Of a stretch of DNA of 64,000 bases, positions 34,359-43,754 are shown in pieces (the stretch's first letter is position 1; each line of letters starts with the position of its first letter). The notes below the pieces were generated by a model. The model saw only the letters and a program-made list of their open reading frames with translations, ran no database searches and had not been told where the DNA came from. The translations under genes and the position numbers were made by a program. Source of the DNA: JAIQFL01 sp035501495 (GTDB lineage Bacteria; Acidobacteriota; Terriglobia; Bryobacterales; Bryobacteraceae); contig DATJWB010000313.1 in assembly GCA_035501495.1 (NCBI GenBank), forward strand, positions 12,389 to 76,388, in the 5' to 3' direction.

Positions 34359-35999
34359 TTAGTCGATGGCCGGTCCGAAGTAGCCCTGGGCCAGCGCGGG
34401 CTCGGCTTCGAGCGCCTTCGTCCAGCAGGACCGGGCCTCGTCGGACTTGCCGGCAGCCTCGAGATTACGGCCCAGGTTCAGGAGCGCTTCCGGCATGTCG
34501 GGCTTCTGCGACAGAGCGTCACGATAGAGACGGACGGCCTTGTCGACCTGTCCGGCTTTTTCGTACATGAGGCCGGCGTTGTAAAGCACTTCGGCCGTCC
34601 TCTCGCCGAGGTCGATGAGGCGGACGTGCAACTCGAGCGCCGTATCGAAATCGGAGGCTTGGATGGCCAGCGAGGCCAGGCCGCGGAGCGCGTCCAGGCT
34701 CTTGGGATCGCTCTCCAGCATTTTTTCGTAAATGCGTTCGGCGCGGTCCCGGTCGCCGACGCCGCTGTAGGCCAGGGCCAGGTTGGCGTACGCTTCCGGC
34801 CACTGCTGCCGGTAGCGCAAACAGCCCTCGAAGGCCTCGATGGCGCCGCGATAATCTTCGCGCTCGAGCCGCAGATAACCCAGACGGAAACGGGCCTCTT
34901 CCTCCTTGGGGGATTTTTCGAGCACGGTCTTATACCAGCGTTCGGCATCCTCAAACTGATGGGAATGCTCGAGCAGGAGGGCGATGTTCCAGAGCGGTGC
35001 GAGTGCTTCCGGGTTAGCCTGGATGGCGCGGTCGTAGGCCGCGCGGGCGCCGTGCAGATCGCCGATCTGCTCGCGGACGATGCCCAGGTTGGTGTAGGCT
35101 TCAGAGGACTGGGTGCGCTGCTTGATGGCCTCTTCGTACGCCTCGATGGCCTGCTGCCAGCGGCCGGATTTCTGGTGGGACAGCGCCAGGTTGAACCATC
35201 CCTCGAAGTGCTGCGGGACGGCGGAAACCAGCAGGGTGCAGAATTTGGCGGTGAGTGCGTGTTCGCCGGCGGCGGACGCCCAGGCGGCCAGGCCTTCGAG
35301 CGCCACGGTGGATTCGGGTTGCAATTCCAGCAGCCGTTCGGCGTACTCGCGCACCATGTCGAAATCCTCTTTCGACATGCCGATCAGGATCAGGTTGGAG
35401 AGCGACTCTTCCGATTCGGAGTCGTGCTCCAGAATCGTCTGATAGATCCTGGAGGCGTCGTCGGAATGACCGAGCGATTGCAGCGCGGCGGCCTTGCCGA
35501 ACAGCGCGTCTTCGTGGTCAGGGGCAATCTCCAGGCAGCGTTCGAAGGAGAAGAGCGCCGACTTGGGATCTTCCAGACGCAGGTGGCACACGCCCAAGCC
35601 AAGGTGGGCATCGAGGTGTTTGGGATCGAGCGTGCTGGCCTTGTGGAAGGACTCGGAGGCGTCGTCCCAGGCGCCCTGGCGCTCGAAGCAGACCGCCAGG
35701 TTGAACCACCCCATGGCATACTGCGGTTTGACCTGGGTCAGGATACGGTAGGTTTTGCCCGCTTCCTTGAAGTCGCCCATTTCGAATTGAATATGGGCCA
35801 TGGCGCGATAGATTTCGGCGGAGGCCTGGTTGGCAGCAATCGCGCGCTGCAATTGGGCAAGTGCCTCTTCGCGCTTCCCGGCCAAGTGTAGGGATACAGC
35901 TCGGGCCAGATAGCCTGGCCCGGTAGTTTTTTCGGAGAGCTCCGGATCGGGCGGCCGCATGGCCTGTACCTTAGTTGTTCTAATCGCGGTGGTACTCAT
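34359..35999 (-). CDS. TPR-repeat protein
   Basis: A 546-residue protein made of about 13-14 tandem 34-residue tetratricopeptide repeats, for example AMGWFNLAVCFERQGAWDDA, SEAYTNLGIVREQIGDLHGA and AEVLYNAGLMYEKAGQVDKA. There is no signal peptide or membrane span, so it is likely a cytoplasmic protein-binding scaffold. Its ATG overlaps the stop of the preceding zinc-ribbon gene (ATGA at 35996-35999), showing coupled translation. Confidence 0.85.
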   Translation of the reverse strand: MSTTAIRTTKVQAMRPPDPELSEKTTGPGYLARAVSLHLAGKREEALAQLQRAIAANQASAEIYRAMAHIQFEMGDFKEAGKTYRILTQVKPQYAMGWFNLAVCFERQGAWDDASESFHKASTLDPKHLDAHLGLGVCHLRLEDPKSALFSFERCLEIAPDHEDALFGKAAALQSLGHSDDASRIYQTILEHDSESEESLSNLILIGMSKEDFDMVREYAERLLELQPESTVALEGLAAWASAAGEHALTAKFCTLLVSAVPQHFEGWFNLALSHQKSGRWQQAIEAYEEAIKQRTQSSEAYTNLGIVREQIGDLHGARAAYDRAIQANPEALAPLWNIALLLEHSHQFEDAERWYKTVLEKSPKEEEARFRLGYLRLEREDYRGAIEAFEGCLRYRQQWPEAYANLALAYSGVGDRDRAERIYEKMLESDPKSLDALRGLASLAIQASDFDTALELHVRLIDLGERTAEVLYNAGLMYEKAGQVDKAVRLYRDALSQKPDMPEALLNLGRNLEAAGKSDEARSCWTKALEAEPALAQGYFGPAID

Positions 36000-37543
36000 C
36001 GTCTTCCAATCTCCTTAACCGGGCTTCCAAGAGGGGAGAGCCTGACCCAATAGATCCGCGCCCGGTCGTCCGGTGCGCCCACAAACCCAATGCCTCCCGA
36101 GGGGAGGCGGCTGTCGGTCCAGGTCTCGATCGCCTGGCCATCCAGCGAAACGGAAAACTCGCTCCCGACAGCGCGGAGCCTGACGGTAACGGCATTCTTG
36201 CGGTTCAGCGGCACCTGGATGGGCAAAGGATCGGCGAGCTCGTGCGTGCCGTGGATGAACGAGCCACGGCGGAACTCGTAGCCGCCTTCCGCCCGGACCG
36301 AGATGCTGGCCTGATAATACTGGGTCAGGTTGGCCGCCCGGAACAGCCACGTCACGCTGCGATGATCGATGCGAACCAGGAATTCCATTTCATAGTCGCG
36401 TTTCTCGAGCGTGGGCGTGAAGAGGGCCAGCGATCCGGTACGGGCTCCCGCGGGATCCAGAATCCAGTCATTGGTTCCGCCGGTCCAGTTTCCCAGCCCC
36501 GAATCGAACTGCTCCTCCAGGCTGGCTTTCGGCACTCCCGACAGGCTCGACTGGGAGGGCGCGATGGCGGGTATGTAGCCAATCGCGCGATCCTCCGGCA
36601 TGATCGGAACCAAGACCAGTTGCGGGGCGGGCGACCCGGCCGTACTCTCCTGCGGAAGGCAGACGAACCGGGAAGCAATCATGCTCTGCCCGGAGTGTGG
36701 AATCGGCCGCGGCATGGCTTGTTCCCAATTCGTCCACAACTCTCCGGAGCCCCGGACGGACGGCGCCAGAGGGCTGGGAATGATCTGCTGTCCATACGCG
36801 ATCGGGCCGCGCGAACTGAGCGTCACTATACGCTCCGGCGCGGGCAGCGATGGAGTGACGAGACCGGGAAGAGTGAACGGGATTGCCGGCACGATCTGCG
36901 ACGAGAGCCGGTCCAAAGCCACTAACGGGCCGTCGAACGGGCGATCGGGCCAGCGCATCACAGGTTGATGCACGGAGGGATGCAAGGCGATTGGCCGAAC
37001 CGTAGGCACGCGGAAGCCCGCACTCGAAGAGACCCGCAACGCCTGACCGCTCTTGGGCGGGCCGTTGAGCGAGCACGGCTGCATGAGGCTTTCCAGATTC
37101 GCACCAGGCGGAGGAATGAAGCGCTCCTCGTCTTTGAGAATCACCCGCGGCGTTTTGTGGCGGGGGATTCCAAATGCTCGCGGGCTCGCGTCGGGAAGCG
37201 GTTTGCGATAGTGTGTGACCCACCCCGCCTCATTGGTGAGGGTTACCCGTGCCGACCACCTGGTGGCACGGACGGCGAGCGAAGCCAGGTGCGCTCCGAA
37301 ACGGACATGAGAGCTGTCGCTCAGGTGGGGGTCGGAATTCCCCGGCTGGTGCACCGTGGGAATCGGCTTGGGATTCTCGCGCCGGCGCATCAGACTTGCC
37401 ACTTTGTTGGCTTCCTGGAGCCGGTCCATGCCGCGCCGCAACCGATATTGATTGCGGTGCTCGCGCGAGCAGAAGTCTTCTCCCGCGCCCACCCAGATCC
37501 GGCTGAGGGCCTTGCCGCAAAGCAGACAAGTTCTCGCACTCAT
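35996..37543 (-). CDS. Zinc-ribbon plus LamG/DUF1080-like domain protein
   Basis: A 515-residue protein. The N-terminus CLLCGKALSRIWVGAGEDFC followed by SREHRNQYRLR looks like a treble-clef/zinc-ribbon finger. A long Pro-rich linker of about 280 residues of low complexity follows. The C-terminal 180 residues (FDSGLGNWTGGTNDWILD, then SVTWLFRAANLTQYYQASI, then GGIGFVGAPDDRARIYWVRL) resemble concanavalin-like DUF1080/LamG domains. No signal peptide is visible although the C-terminal domain is usually extracellular. It is coupled to the TPR gene; the role is unknown. Confidence 0.7.
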   Translation of the reverse strand: MSARTCLLCGKALSRIWVGAGEDFCSREHRNQYRLRRGMDRLQEANKVASLMRRRENPKPIPTVHQPGNSDPHLSDSSHVRFGAHLASLAVRATRWSARVTLTNEAGWVTHYRKPLPDASPRAFGIPRHKTPRVILKDEERFIPPPGANLESLMQPCSLNGPPKSGQALRVSSSAGFRVPTVRPIALHPSVHQPVMRWPDRPFDGPLVALDRLSSQIVPAIPFTLPGLVTPSLPAPERIVTLSSRGPIAYGQQIIPSPLAPSVRGSGELWTNWEQAMPRPIPHSGQSMIASRFVCLPQESTAGSPAPQLVLVPIMPEDRAIGYIPAIAPSQSSLSGVPKASLEEQFDSGLGNWTGGTNDWILDPAGARTGSLALFTPTLEKRDYEMEFLVRIDHRSVTWLFRAANLTQYYQASISVRAEGGYEFRRGSFIHGTHELADPLPIQVPLNRKNAVTVRLRAVGSEFSVSLDGQAIETWTDSRLPSGGIGFVGAPDDRARIYWVRLSPLGSPVKEIGRR

Positions 37544-37777
37544 TTCTTGGCAATTGTAGATTGTTCAACAGGAAATTGCTAGAATGCTTGCCGGCAGTAT
37601 CCGACCGCTATCCAAAGTTAATATCCAGCTAATTACTTTTATTATGAACGTCTAAGTACCGTCTAAATTGACTGCTAATTTTAGGTAATTTCAGGAGAAA
37701 ATACTAGAAAGTATAAGTAAACATCGGGTAGAATCGTGCGTGAAAGCGGCTCCCGCGCGGAGCCGAAGAGGATACCC
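37544..37777. promoter_or_regulatory. AT-rich divergent regulatory region
   Basis: A 234-base gap between the divergent zinc-ribbon and JAB-TonB genes, far more AT-rich than the rest of the window. TTGACT at 37668-37673, TAGAAT at 37729-37734, and another TAGAAT near 37580 may be promoter boxes, but no pair has ideal spacing. GTCTAA occurs twice 11 bases apart near 37650-37666. No gene is seen. Confidence 0.5.
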
Positions 37778-39928
37778 ATGACCGAGTCGACAGCACGCGC
37801 AGCGCTATTCGAGCTGCAGTCTTCCGTGGCTCCCAATTTCACCTGGGTGGTTCCCCAGAAGCCTGTAAGCGTGCGAATTCCCTTTCCAGTGATCGACCGG
37901 CTCGAACACGAAGCTGTCGAAAACTTCAAGTCGCTCAGTTCGCGCGGGTCAGAGATCGGCGGATTATTGTGGGGTAAAGTAACTGCGGGCCAACCGGCCG
38001 AGGTCTCGATCGAAGACTACGAGTTGATTTCGTGTGACTACAGTCGTGGTCCGTTATACCGGCTGGCGGAAGCCGATATGGCGCGTTTCGACCGCTCCAT
38101 CCAGGAAGCGTCCAACGGCCTGGTGGCGGTCGGGATGTTTCGCAGCCATACCCGAAAGGGTCTGTCTCTGGATGCCGATGATCTGTCCTTCTTCGATTCC
38201 CGGTTTGCTGAACCTCATCAGATTGTGCTGCTGATCCGCCCGTTCGCGACGAAGCCCAGCTCGGCGGGAATCTTTATCCGCGAGGGTGGAACCGTACACG
38301 GAGAGGCCAGCTATCTGGAGTTTCCTTTCCGGGTGTCGCTGCTGTCCTCCGAAAGGCCCTTGGTTGGGGAAGGCGGCGAGTCGAGGCTGGCTACTCCCGC
38401 GGCCAGCGGCGCCGTACCCATAATTCCGGCTCCCAGGCCTTCGGTGCGCGGACAGATTGTGCCCATCGCATCGCGCCGCGAAGTGCCTTCGGTTCCGAGC
38501 CTGGCCGTGGAACCCCTGAAGCCGGTAGTAGAACATCCAGAGCCGGACTCCGAGCCGGCGGCTACCGGGAGCGAGCCGGCTCTGAAGGCCTCCGTACCGG
38601 CCGAAAGCACGGTTGAAGAGCCCAAGCCGGAAGAAGCCGCCGCGCCTCAGCAGCCACAGGAAAAACCCGCGCAGCCGATGGTGGAATCCAAGGCCGCCGC
38701 TCCGAAGCCGGAGGAGGTCATCGCCAGGACCGCATCGGACGCAAACCCTCCGGAAAAGGTCATCAAGCGACTCTTTGAGGACAGCGTTCCGGCAGTGGAC
38801 GTTTCCCCGGCTTCGGTCGACGAGCTGCCAGCCGAACCCGAAGCGGGCAACAAAAAGCTGATGTGGATCGGAATCGGCAGCGCCGCCGTTCTGGTCGTTC
38901 TGCTGGTTGCTTTCCTGGTGTTCCCGCCGCTCCTGCATCGCGGCCGCCAGGAAGGGCCGCCGCAGGACTCATCGCAACTGTCGCTCCGCGTGGAACGAAC
39001 CGCTGGAGAGATCCTGCTGACCTGGAATCGCGATTCCGATGCCGTCCGCTCCGCCGCCCACGCGGTGCTCTCCATTAGTGACGGAGACCAGCATGACAAC
39101 GTCGACATGGATCTGGCACAGCTCAGGAACGGCAGCATCAGCTACTCCCCCGCGAGTTCCGATGTCGTCTTCAAGATGGAAGTGACCGGGAAAAACGGCG
39201 ACAAGGTGGCCAGTGAGTCGGTGCGTGTGTTGCGTACGCGTCCCTCTCCGCTGGCGTCATCCGAACCGGCTCCCGCGACCGCGGCGCAACCTCCGGTCAA
39301 AGCTCCCGATGTGAAGACGCCTGACATCCCGCCAGCCACCGCGGCGATTCCGGCGAACAATGCGAACAACACCCCCAACGCAAGCTCCAACCCGGCCTCC
39401 ACTACCGATCCGCCCGAGGAGACCCCGAAGGCCCCGGAACGGATCCTCAAGCCCTTCCAGGCTCCAGCACTTGCTTCGCGATTGCACCCCGCCAACGCGA
39501 CTGACTTGCCAGATGCCCCCAGCCTCGGGCAGACCACGGCGATGCCCAGCGCTTCCGGATTGAACATCGGATCGGTGGCTGCCCCGATCGCACCTCCCAA
39601 GCCCGCTGCCACGCCCGCACCGCCACCCGCAGCTCCCAAGGCCGCGCCCGGCGGACAATTGGTACAAGCGCAATTGATCAGCAAGAAGGACCCCGAGTAT
39701 CCCAAACTGGCGCGCGAGAACGGCGCCAAGGGCATCGTGGAATTGATTGCCACGATCGGCACGGACGGCAAGGTGAAGTCGGTGAAGGTGGTGAAGGGGC
39801 CGCCGATGCTGACCAAGGCGGCGAGCGACGCCGTCCTGCAGTGGAAGTACCGGCCTACGATGTTGAACGGCGTGCCTGTAGAAGGCCAGACGCAGGTATT
39901 CGTGAACTTCCTCGGGACTGAGCGGTAA
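37778..39928 (+). CDS. JAB/MPN-like domain fused to TonB C-terminal domain
   Basis: A 716-residue membrane protein. Residues about 30-185 resemble a JAB/MPN domain: GSEIGGLLWGK, then FRSHTRKGLSLDADD, where the metal HxH is reduced to a single His, so it is probably not a peptidase. A Pro/Glu-rich linker (about 200-355) leads to one span (LMWIGIGSAAVLVVLLVAFLVF). A beta-rich segment and a second Pro/Ala-rich linker follow, and a TonB C-terminal domain closes the protein (KDPEYPKLARENGAKGIVEL, LQWKYRPTMLNGVPV). It may couple a cytoplasmic sensor to envelope events. ATG at 37778 has GAAGAGGAT before it. Confidence 0.75.
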   Translation: MTESTARAALFELQSSVAPNFTWVVPQKPVSVRIPFPVIDRLEHEAVENFKSLSSRGSEIGGLLWGKVTAGQPAEVSIEDYELISCDYSRGPLYRLAEADMARFDRSIQEASNGLVAVGMFRSHTRKGLSLDADDLSFFDSRFAEPHQIVLLIRPFATKPSSAGIFIREGGTVHGEASYLEFPFRVSLLSSERPLVGEGGESRLATPAASGAVPIIPAPRPSVRGQIVPIASRREVPSVPSLAVEPLKPVVEHPEPDSEPAATGSEPALKASVPAESTVEEPKPEEAAAPQQPQEKPAQPMVESKAAAPKPEEVIARTASDANPPEKVIKRLFEDSVPAVDVSPASVDELPAEPEAGNKKLMWIGIGSAAVLVVLLVAFLVFPPLLHRGRQEGPPQDSSQLSLRVERTAGEILLTWNRDSDAVRSAAHAVLSISDGDQHDNVDMDLAQLRNGSISYSPASSDVVFKMEVTGKNGDKVASESVRVLRTRPSPLASSEPAPATAAQPPVKAPDVKTPDIPPATAAIPANNANNTPNASSNPASTTDPPEETPKAPERILKPFQAPALASRLHPANATDLPDAPSLGQTTAMPSASGLNIGSVAAPIAPPKPAATPAPPPAAPKAAPGGQLVQAQLISKKDPEYPKLARENGAKGIVELIATIGTDGKVKSVKVVKGPPMLTKAASDAVLQWKYRPTMLNGVPVEGQTQVFVNFLGTER

Positions 39929-39951
39929 ACCGCCCGACCCGATTCTTCCCC

Positions 39952-39981
39952 CAGGGCCGTCGAATTTCGTCGGCGGCCCTG
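39952..39981 (+). terminator. Hairpin after the JAB-TonB gene
   Basis: CAGGGCCG at 39952-39959 and CGGCCCTG at 39974-39981 form a perfect 8-base stem, 24 bases after the stop. A pyrimidine-rich run rather than a pure T-tract follows. Confidence 0.55.
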
Positions 39982-40062
39982 AAACTCCTCCCTCCGATCC
40001 TCAGCAAATTTTAATATTAAGACCCGTTCACTCACCGCAACATCGCCCCCGCCGTGTGAAAC

Positions 40063-40089
40063 CTGACACCCGGCTTTTGGGTCTATAGT
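40063..40089 (+). promoter_or_regulatory. Possible promoter for the FHA-kinase-cell-wall operon
   Basis: CTGACA at 40063-40068 and TATAGT at 40084-40089 are 15 bases apart, a little short. They lie about 47 bases before the first FHA gene in the only sizeable gap ahead of it. Confidence 0.4.
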
Positions 40090-40135
40090 CTTGTTCCGCG
40101 TCCATCTGAAATGTCCAAGGGAAAGGTGTGTGAGC

Positions 40136-40942
40136 ATGGCGCAGAGCGAAACCAGGCGGCCTCAGACCAGGATCAGCGGCCAGACCATCATCAACGAACT
40201 GATCCGCAACATGGAGTTAGGGCGGCTGGAGATGGGATACACCGTTCTCCTGCCTTGTATCTTCAGCGTTTACGTTCATCCGGACGATTACGACCGGCTG
40301 GCGGGTGTGCAGGACATCATCCGCGAAGACGCCGGGCGGGTGCTCAGCGCGCGCATGGCGGAATGGAACAAGAGGGCCTCCCGCTTTCGTCGCGGCTCCC
40401 CCCGAAGGGTGTATCGGATCGCACAGAGCGACTGGTGGATCGAACTCTTCGCCGACCTGGAGAACTCCGTTCCTCCGGGCGACGTGGAGATCCACTCCGA
40501 GCTCAACGAGTCGCCCCAGCCCGGCTACCGCGGAGTGAAAACCACGCTCATCGAGCGTGAGCCTTCGGTGACCTCCGCGCGGGTGGCCCGCGATCGTGAA
40601 AGCACGCGGCGGCAACCCGACAAGGTCTTCGCCGAGATCCGCTATCAAGATGATTCCGGGCCCCAGACCTACTTCATGAAGCAGAACGAAGTGAGCATCG
40701 GGCGGGGCGGCGAGGACCTCTGGGTGGATCTGCCGCTGTACACCAACGACGAGGTCTCGCGCGAGCATGTGAAGCTGCGGCGCGATCCCGCGAGCGGCGT
40801 GTTCACCATCGTGGATCAAAGCCGCAACGGTACCTGGCTGAACGGGCGGAAGCTGGCGCGCGGGGTGGAAGAGCCGGTTCCCGGAAGCGCCGAGATCAAA
40901 ATCGCGGAAGTGCTCAAGCTGTCGTTCGAGGCTCGGAAATGA
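40136..40942 (+). CDS. FhaA-like FHA-domain protein
   Basis: A 268-residue cytoplasmic phosphopeptide-binding protein. The N-terminal part (INELIRNMELGRL, FSVYVHPDDYDRLAG) resembles the FhaA N-terminal domain family of actinobacteria. The C-terminal FHA domain (about 180-262) has SIGRGGEDLWVDLP, SREHVKLRRD and VDQSRNGTWLNGRKL, the standard phosphothreonine-binding residues. ATG at 40136 is preceded by AAGGGAAAGG; a GTG six bases earlier is possible. It is the first gene of a coupled set with PP2C phosphatase, kinase and SEDS-PBP fusion. Confidence 0.82.
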   Translation: MAQSETRRPQTRISGQTIINELIRNMELGRLEMGYTVLLPCIFSVYVHPDDYDRLAGVQDIIREDAGRVLSARMAEWNKRASRFRRGSPRRVYRIAQSDWWIELFADLENSVPPGDVEIHSELNESPQPGYRGVKTTLIEREPSVTSARVARDRESTRRQPDKVFAEIRYQDDSGPQTYFMKQNEVSIGRGGEDLWVDLPLYTNDEVSREHVKLRRDPASGVFTIVDQSRNGTWLNGRKLARGVEEPVPGSAEIKIAEVLKLSFEARK

Positions 40943-41064
40943 ATTCCGCGGCGGAGTTGTACCGCTTTCACACGGCTTACGTGATCGGGTTTCTGGCCTT
41001 CGTGGTGGTGTTCGCGCTGGCGCAATGGAGAGGCCGGGGGCCGGGGATGGGAGGCCGCGAGTGA
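40939..41064 (+). CDS. 41-residue single-span membrane protein
   Basis: A short frame wedged between the FHA and PP2C genes and overlapping both: its ATG shares ATGA with the FHA stop, and its TGA shares GTGA with the PP2C start. The product has a polar start (MNSAAELYRFHTAY), one membrane span (VIGFLAFVVVFALAQW) and a short basic Gly-rich tail. Four-base overlaps on both sides argue that it is translated as part of the operon. Possible roles are a membrane anchor or regulator of the kinase/cell wall complex; no homolog is known to me. Confidence 0.65.
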   Translation: MNSAAELYRFHTAYVIGFLAFVVVFALAQWRGRGPGMGGRE

Positions 41065-42107
41065 GCGCGAGGGACCTCTCGCGGGAGATGCCGGTGGCGG
41101 TGCCGGCGCCCGTGTGGACCGCGGGCGTGGCGTCCGACCGTGGACTGGTTCGCGACCGCAACGAAGACCGCTACTGGTTGGACACCGAACGTGGGGCCTT
41201 TCTGGTGGTGGATGGACTGGGCGGCCACGCGGCCGGTGAACTGGCTGCCGAGACTGCCGTGGAGACCATCCGGGGCTCGCTGTTTGCCGGCGGTCCAGAC
41301 GCTGAGGATCGCGTGCGGCACGCCATCCTGAAGGCCAACAATCGGATCTTCGAGATGGCGCAGGAAGCGGGAGACCGCAAGGGCATGGCCTGCGTGTTGA
41401 CGCTGGCGCTGGTGGAGGATGACAGGATCACCATCGGACACGTGGGCGATTCGCGGCTGTACCTGATCTGGAAGGGCGCGATTCGAAAGCTCACGTCGGA
41501 CCATTCCCCGGTGGGCGAGGACGAGGATTCGGGCGAACTGACCGAGGAAGAAGCCATGCAGCATCCACGCCGCAACGAGGTATTCCGCGACGTGGGGTCG
41601 CACCGGCGGGAGACCGGCGACACGGACTTCGTCGAGATCCGCCGCTGCCGGTTCCGCCCGGATGCGGCAATCCTGATCTGCAGCGACGGGCTCACGGACC
41701 GCCTCACCTCGGCCCAGGTGCGGGAGATCGCGGAACGTTACGACGGCGATGCGGCGCGCGTGGCGGCGGAATTGGTGGCATCGGCCAACCAGGCGGGAGG
41801 GCAGGACAATATCACCGCGTTGTTCGTCGCCGGGCCGGAGTTCCGCGGCCGGAGCGTGAAGACGCGCCCGCGCCCCTGGGGAGTAGGGCGGAGAACGGCG
41901 CCGCTGGCGCGCGGGCAGGATGAAAGCGAACGGGCCGTTCCGGCCGCGGCCGGATCACCGGTCTCGAGCGGCGGCCGCGAGGGAGCGGCAGTTCGGAGAT
42001 GGGCGGGCCTTCTGACAGGCCGGGTGGCGTTTCTCACGTACGGGATTCTGATCGGAATGGTGTTGTGGATGGCTTTACGGATGATCGGGAAAGGAGTGAT
42101 GCGATGA
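41061..42107 (+). CDS. PstP-like PP2C Ser/Thr phosphatase
   Basis: A 348-residue membrane-anchored phosphatase. PP2C motifs in order: SDRGLVRDRNEDR with Asp36, VVDGLGGHAAGE at about 50-61, VGDSRLYLI, ICSDGLTDRL and GGQDNITALF, giving the metal-binding Asp set. A basic, disordered linker follows and one span near the C-terminus (FLTYGILIGMVLWMALRM). It starts at GTG 41061, overlapping the microprotein stop, and ends overlapping the kinase start (ATGA). It should reverse phosphorylation by the neighbouring kinase. Confidence 0.9.
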   Translation: MSARDLSREMPVAVPAPVWTAGVASDRGLVRDRNEDRYWLDTERGAFLVVDGLGGHAAGELAAETAVETIRGSLFAGGPDAEDRVRHAILKANNRIFEMAQEAGDRKGMACVLTLALVEDDRITIGHVGDSRLYLIWKGAIRKLTSDHSPVGEDEDSGELTEEEAMQHPRRNEVFRDVGSHRRETGDTDFVEIRRCRFRPDAAILICSDGLTDRLTSAQVREIAERYDGDAARVAAELVASANQAGGQDNITALFVAGPEFRGRSVKTRPRPWGVGRRTAPLARGQDESERAVPAAAGSPVSSGGREGAAVRRWAGLLTGRVAFLTYGILIGMVLWMALRMIGKGVMR

Positions 42108-43753
42108 CCGCGCCAACACGAGTCGGACGCTACGAGCTGGTTCGCCGGCTGGGCAAGGGGATGACGGATGTGTACCTGGCCCTGGACTTGTCAACGAATC
42201 TCAAGGTGGCAATCAAGCTGATTCCCGCCGCCGGCGATGCCACGACGCAACTCATCATCGAGGCGGAGCGCCGCGGAGCGGCCATTCAGCAAAGTCTGCG
42301 CGCTCTCGACCCGCGTGTCGTGGAGATCTACGGTTACGGCGATTGCGATGGCTACTTCTATGTGGCGATGGAGTACGTGGAGGGGCGCAATGTGGCGGAA
42401 GTGCTGCGCTCGGAGCGGGCGCTCGACCCGATGCGCGCCGCCAGCATCGCGCTGGAGGTGTGCGAGCAACTCGCCAGCTTTCACGCCTGCCCGCAGGCCG
42501 TGGTGCACGGGGATATCAAGCCGTCGAACATTCACCTCGGGCGAGCCGACACGGTGCGCCTGCTGGATTTCGGAATCGCCAAGGCGCTGCGCGCCGATGG
42601 CAACGCCACCTCGCACCACTTTGGAAGCCCCGGTTACTGCTCGCCCGAAAGGCTGAACCGCTCGGAAGTGGACCAACAGTCGGACCTCTGGGCGGTGGGG
42701 GCGACGCTCTACGAGATGCTGGCGGGAGTTCCGCCATTTCAAGCGGAGAGCACACGGAAACTGGAACGGCTGATCCGTTCGAAGCGCGCGCCGCGGGCGT
42801 TGGGGCAGAACTGCCCCAGGGCGCTGCGAGCCGTGGTAGCGAAGGCACTGGCGCCCAATCCGGAACAGCGATACGAGTCGGCGGCGGCATTTCAGGCGGA
42901 CCTGCAGGCGTTCCTCGAGCGCAAGCCGACGGTCGCGGAAGCCGAGCAAAAGCAGGCGCACGCCAACTCCACGATCGAAGCCGCGCGCGCTTGCCTGCGC
43001 ATGGCCACCAGGACGGTCCGAAAGGCCGGAGAGCGCTTGCGGCTGCTGGGCGCGGTAGGGTGGTTCGCCACCGGGATGGTCCTTTGGATTGCGGGCACGC
43101 TGTTGTGGGAATGGCGTGCGCACCGGGCGTCGGCGGCGGCCGCGGCGGCCAACGCCCGCAAGGCAGCAGTCCTGCAGGCATCAGCGGCGGCATCGGCGCC
43201 ACCCGCACCCCGGACTCCGCCGCCGGCAAACGCCTCGGCAGAGAATCTGGCGCCGCTGTACACGGCGTCGGCGGAGCGGATCATCGAGTCCTACCGGAAG
43301 AGCACGGATGCCTCGCTGGACGATTTCGACTGGCAGAAGGCCGAGGTCTGCCTGGAACGCGCGGTCGAACTGGGCGACAACACCGATCACGTGCAGGGCC
43401 AACTGGCCCTCAGCCACGGGTATTCCGCGCTGGAGCGGCTGAGCGGCGGGAAGTACTCTCCGGCAGCAGCTTCTCACACACGCCTGTACGCCCGCGACCA
43501 GTTTGTCTTCGCCGCCAGAAAACTGCCGGAGAGCCCCGACCCGCACCTGGCCCTGGCGCGGGTGTACGTGTATTGGCTGCCGAGCCGGGATAAAGCACTG
43601 GCCGAATTTGCGGCAGCGGAGAAGTTGGGGGCAACGATCGGGCCGCGGGAGAAGGCACAGAAGGCGGACGCCTTGAGAATGGTACGCCCGCGAACGGCCC
43701 GCCGGAAGAGGAGCGCCCGAATCTACGCGGTGCGGAGGCGGGTGTGGAAGTAA
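42104..43753 (+). CDS. Transmembrane Ser/Thr protein kinase (PknB-locus type)
   Basis: A 549-residue kinase with domain at about 8-275. Its phosphate loop LGKGMTDVYLALD is unusual for lacking the third Gly. VAIKL gives Lys38, HGDIKPSN has Asp137 with HGD in place of HRD, DFGIAK and GSPGYCSPE follow. One span lies at about 315-337 (GAVGWFATGMVLWIAGTLLWEW in the centre, quoted by its ends), then an Ala/Pro-rich linker and a helical TPR-like C-terminal region, presumably periplasmic. No PASTA repeats. Its start overlaps the phosphatase stop. Confidence 0.87.
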   Translation: MTAPTRVGRYELVRRLGKGMTDVYLALDLSTNLKVAIKLIPAAGDATTQLIIEAERRGAAIQQSLRALDPRVVEIYGYGDCDGYFYVAMEYVEGRNVAEVLRSERALDPMRAASIALEVCEQLASFHACPQAVVHGDIKPSNIHLGRADTVRLLDFGIAKALRADGNATSHHFGSPGYCSPERLNRSEVDQQSDLWAVGATLYEMLAGVPPFQAESTRKLERLIRSKRAPRALGQNCPRALRAVVAKALAPNPEQRYESAAAFQADLQAFLERKPTVAEAEQKQAHANSTIEAARACLRMATRTVRKAGERLRLLGAVGWFATGMVLWIAGTLLWEWRAHRASAAAAAANARKAAVLQASAAASAPPAPRTPPPANASAENLAPLYTASAERIIESYRKSTDASLDDFDWQKAEVCLERAVELGDNTDHVQGQLALSHGYSALERLSGGKYSPAAASHTRLYARDQFVFAARKLPESPDPHLALARVYVYWLPSRDKALAEFAAAEKLGATIGPREKAQKADALRMVRPRTARRKRSARIYAVRRRVWK

Positions 43754-43754
43754 T

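Noticed and set aside
34098..35891. 597-codon plus-strand frame
   Set aside because: Mirror of the TPR gene; the minus strand has clear repeat periodicity.
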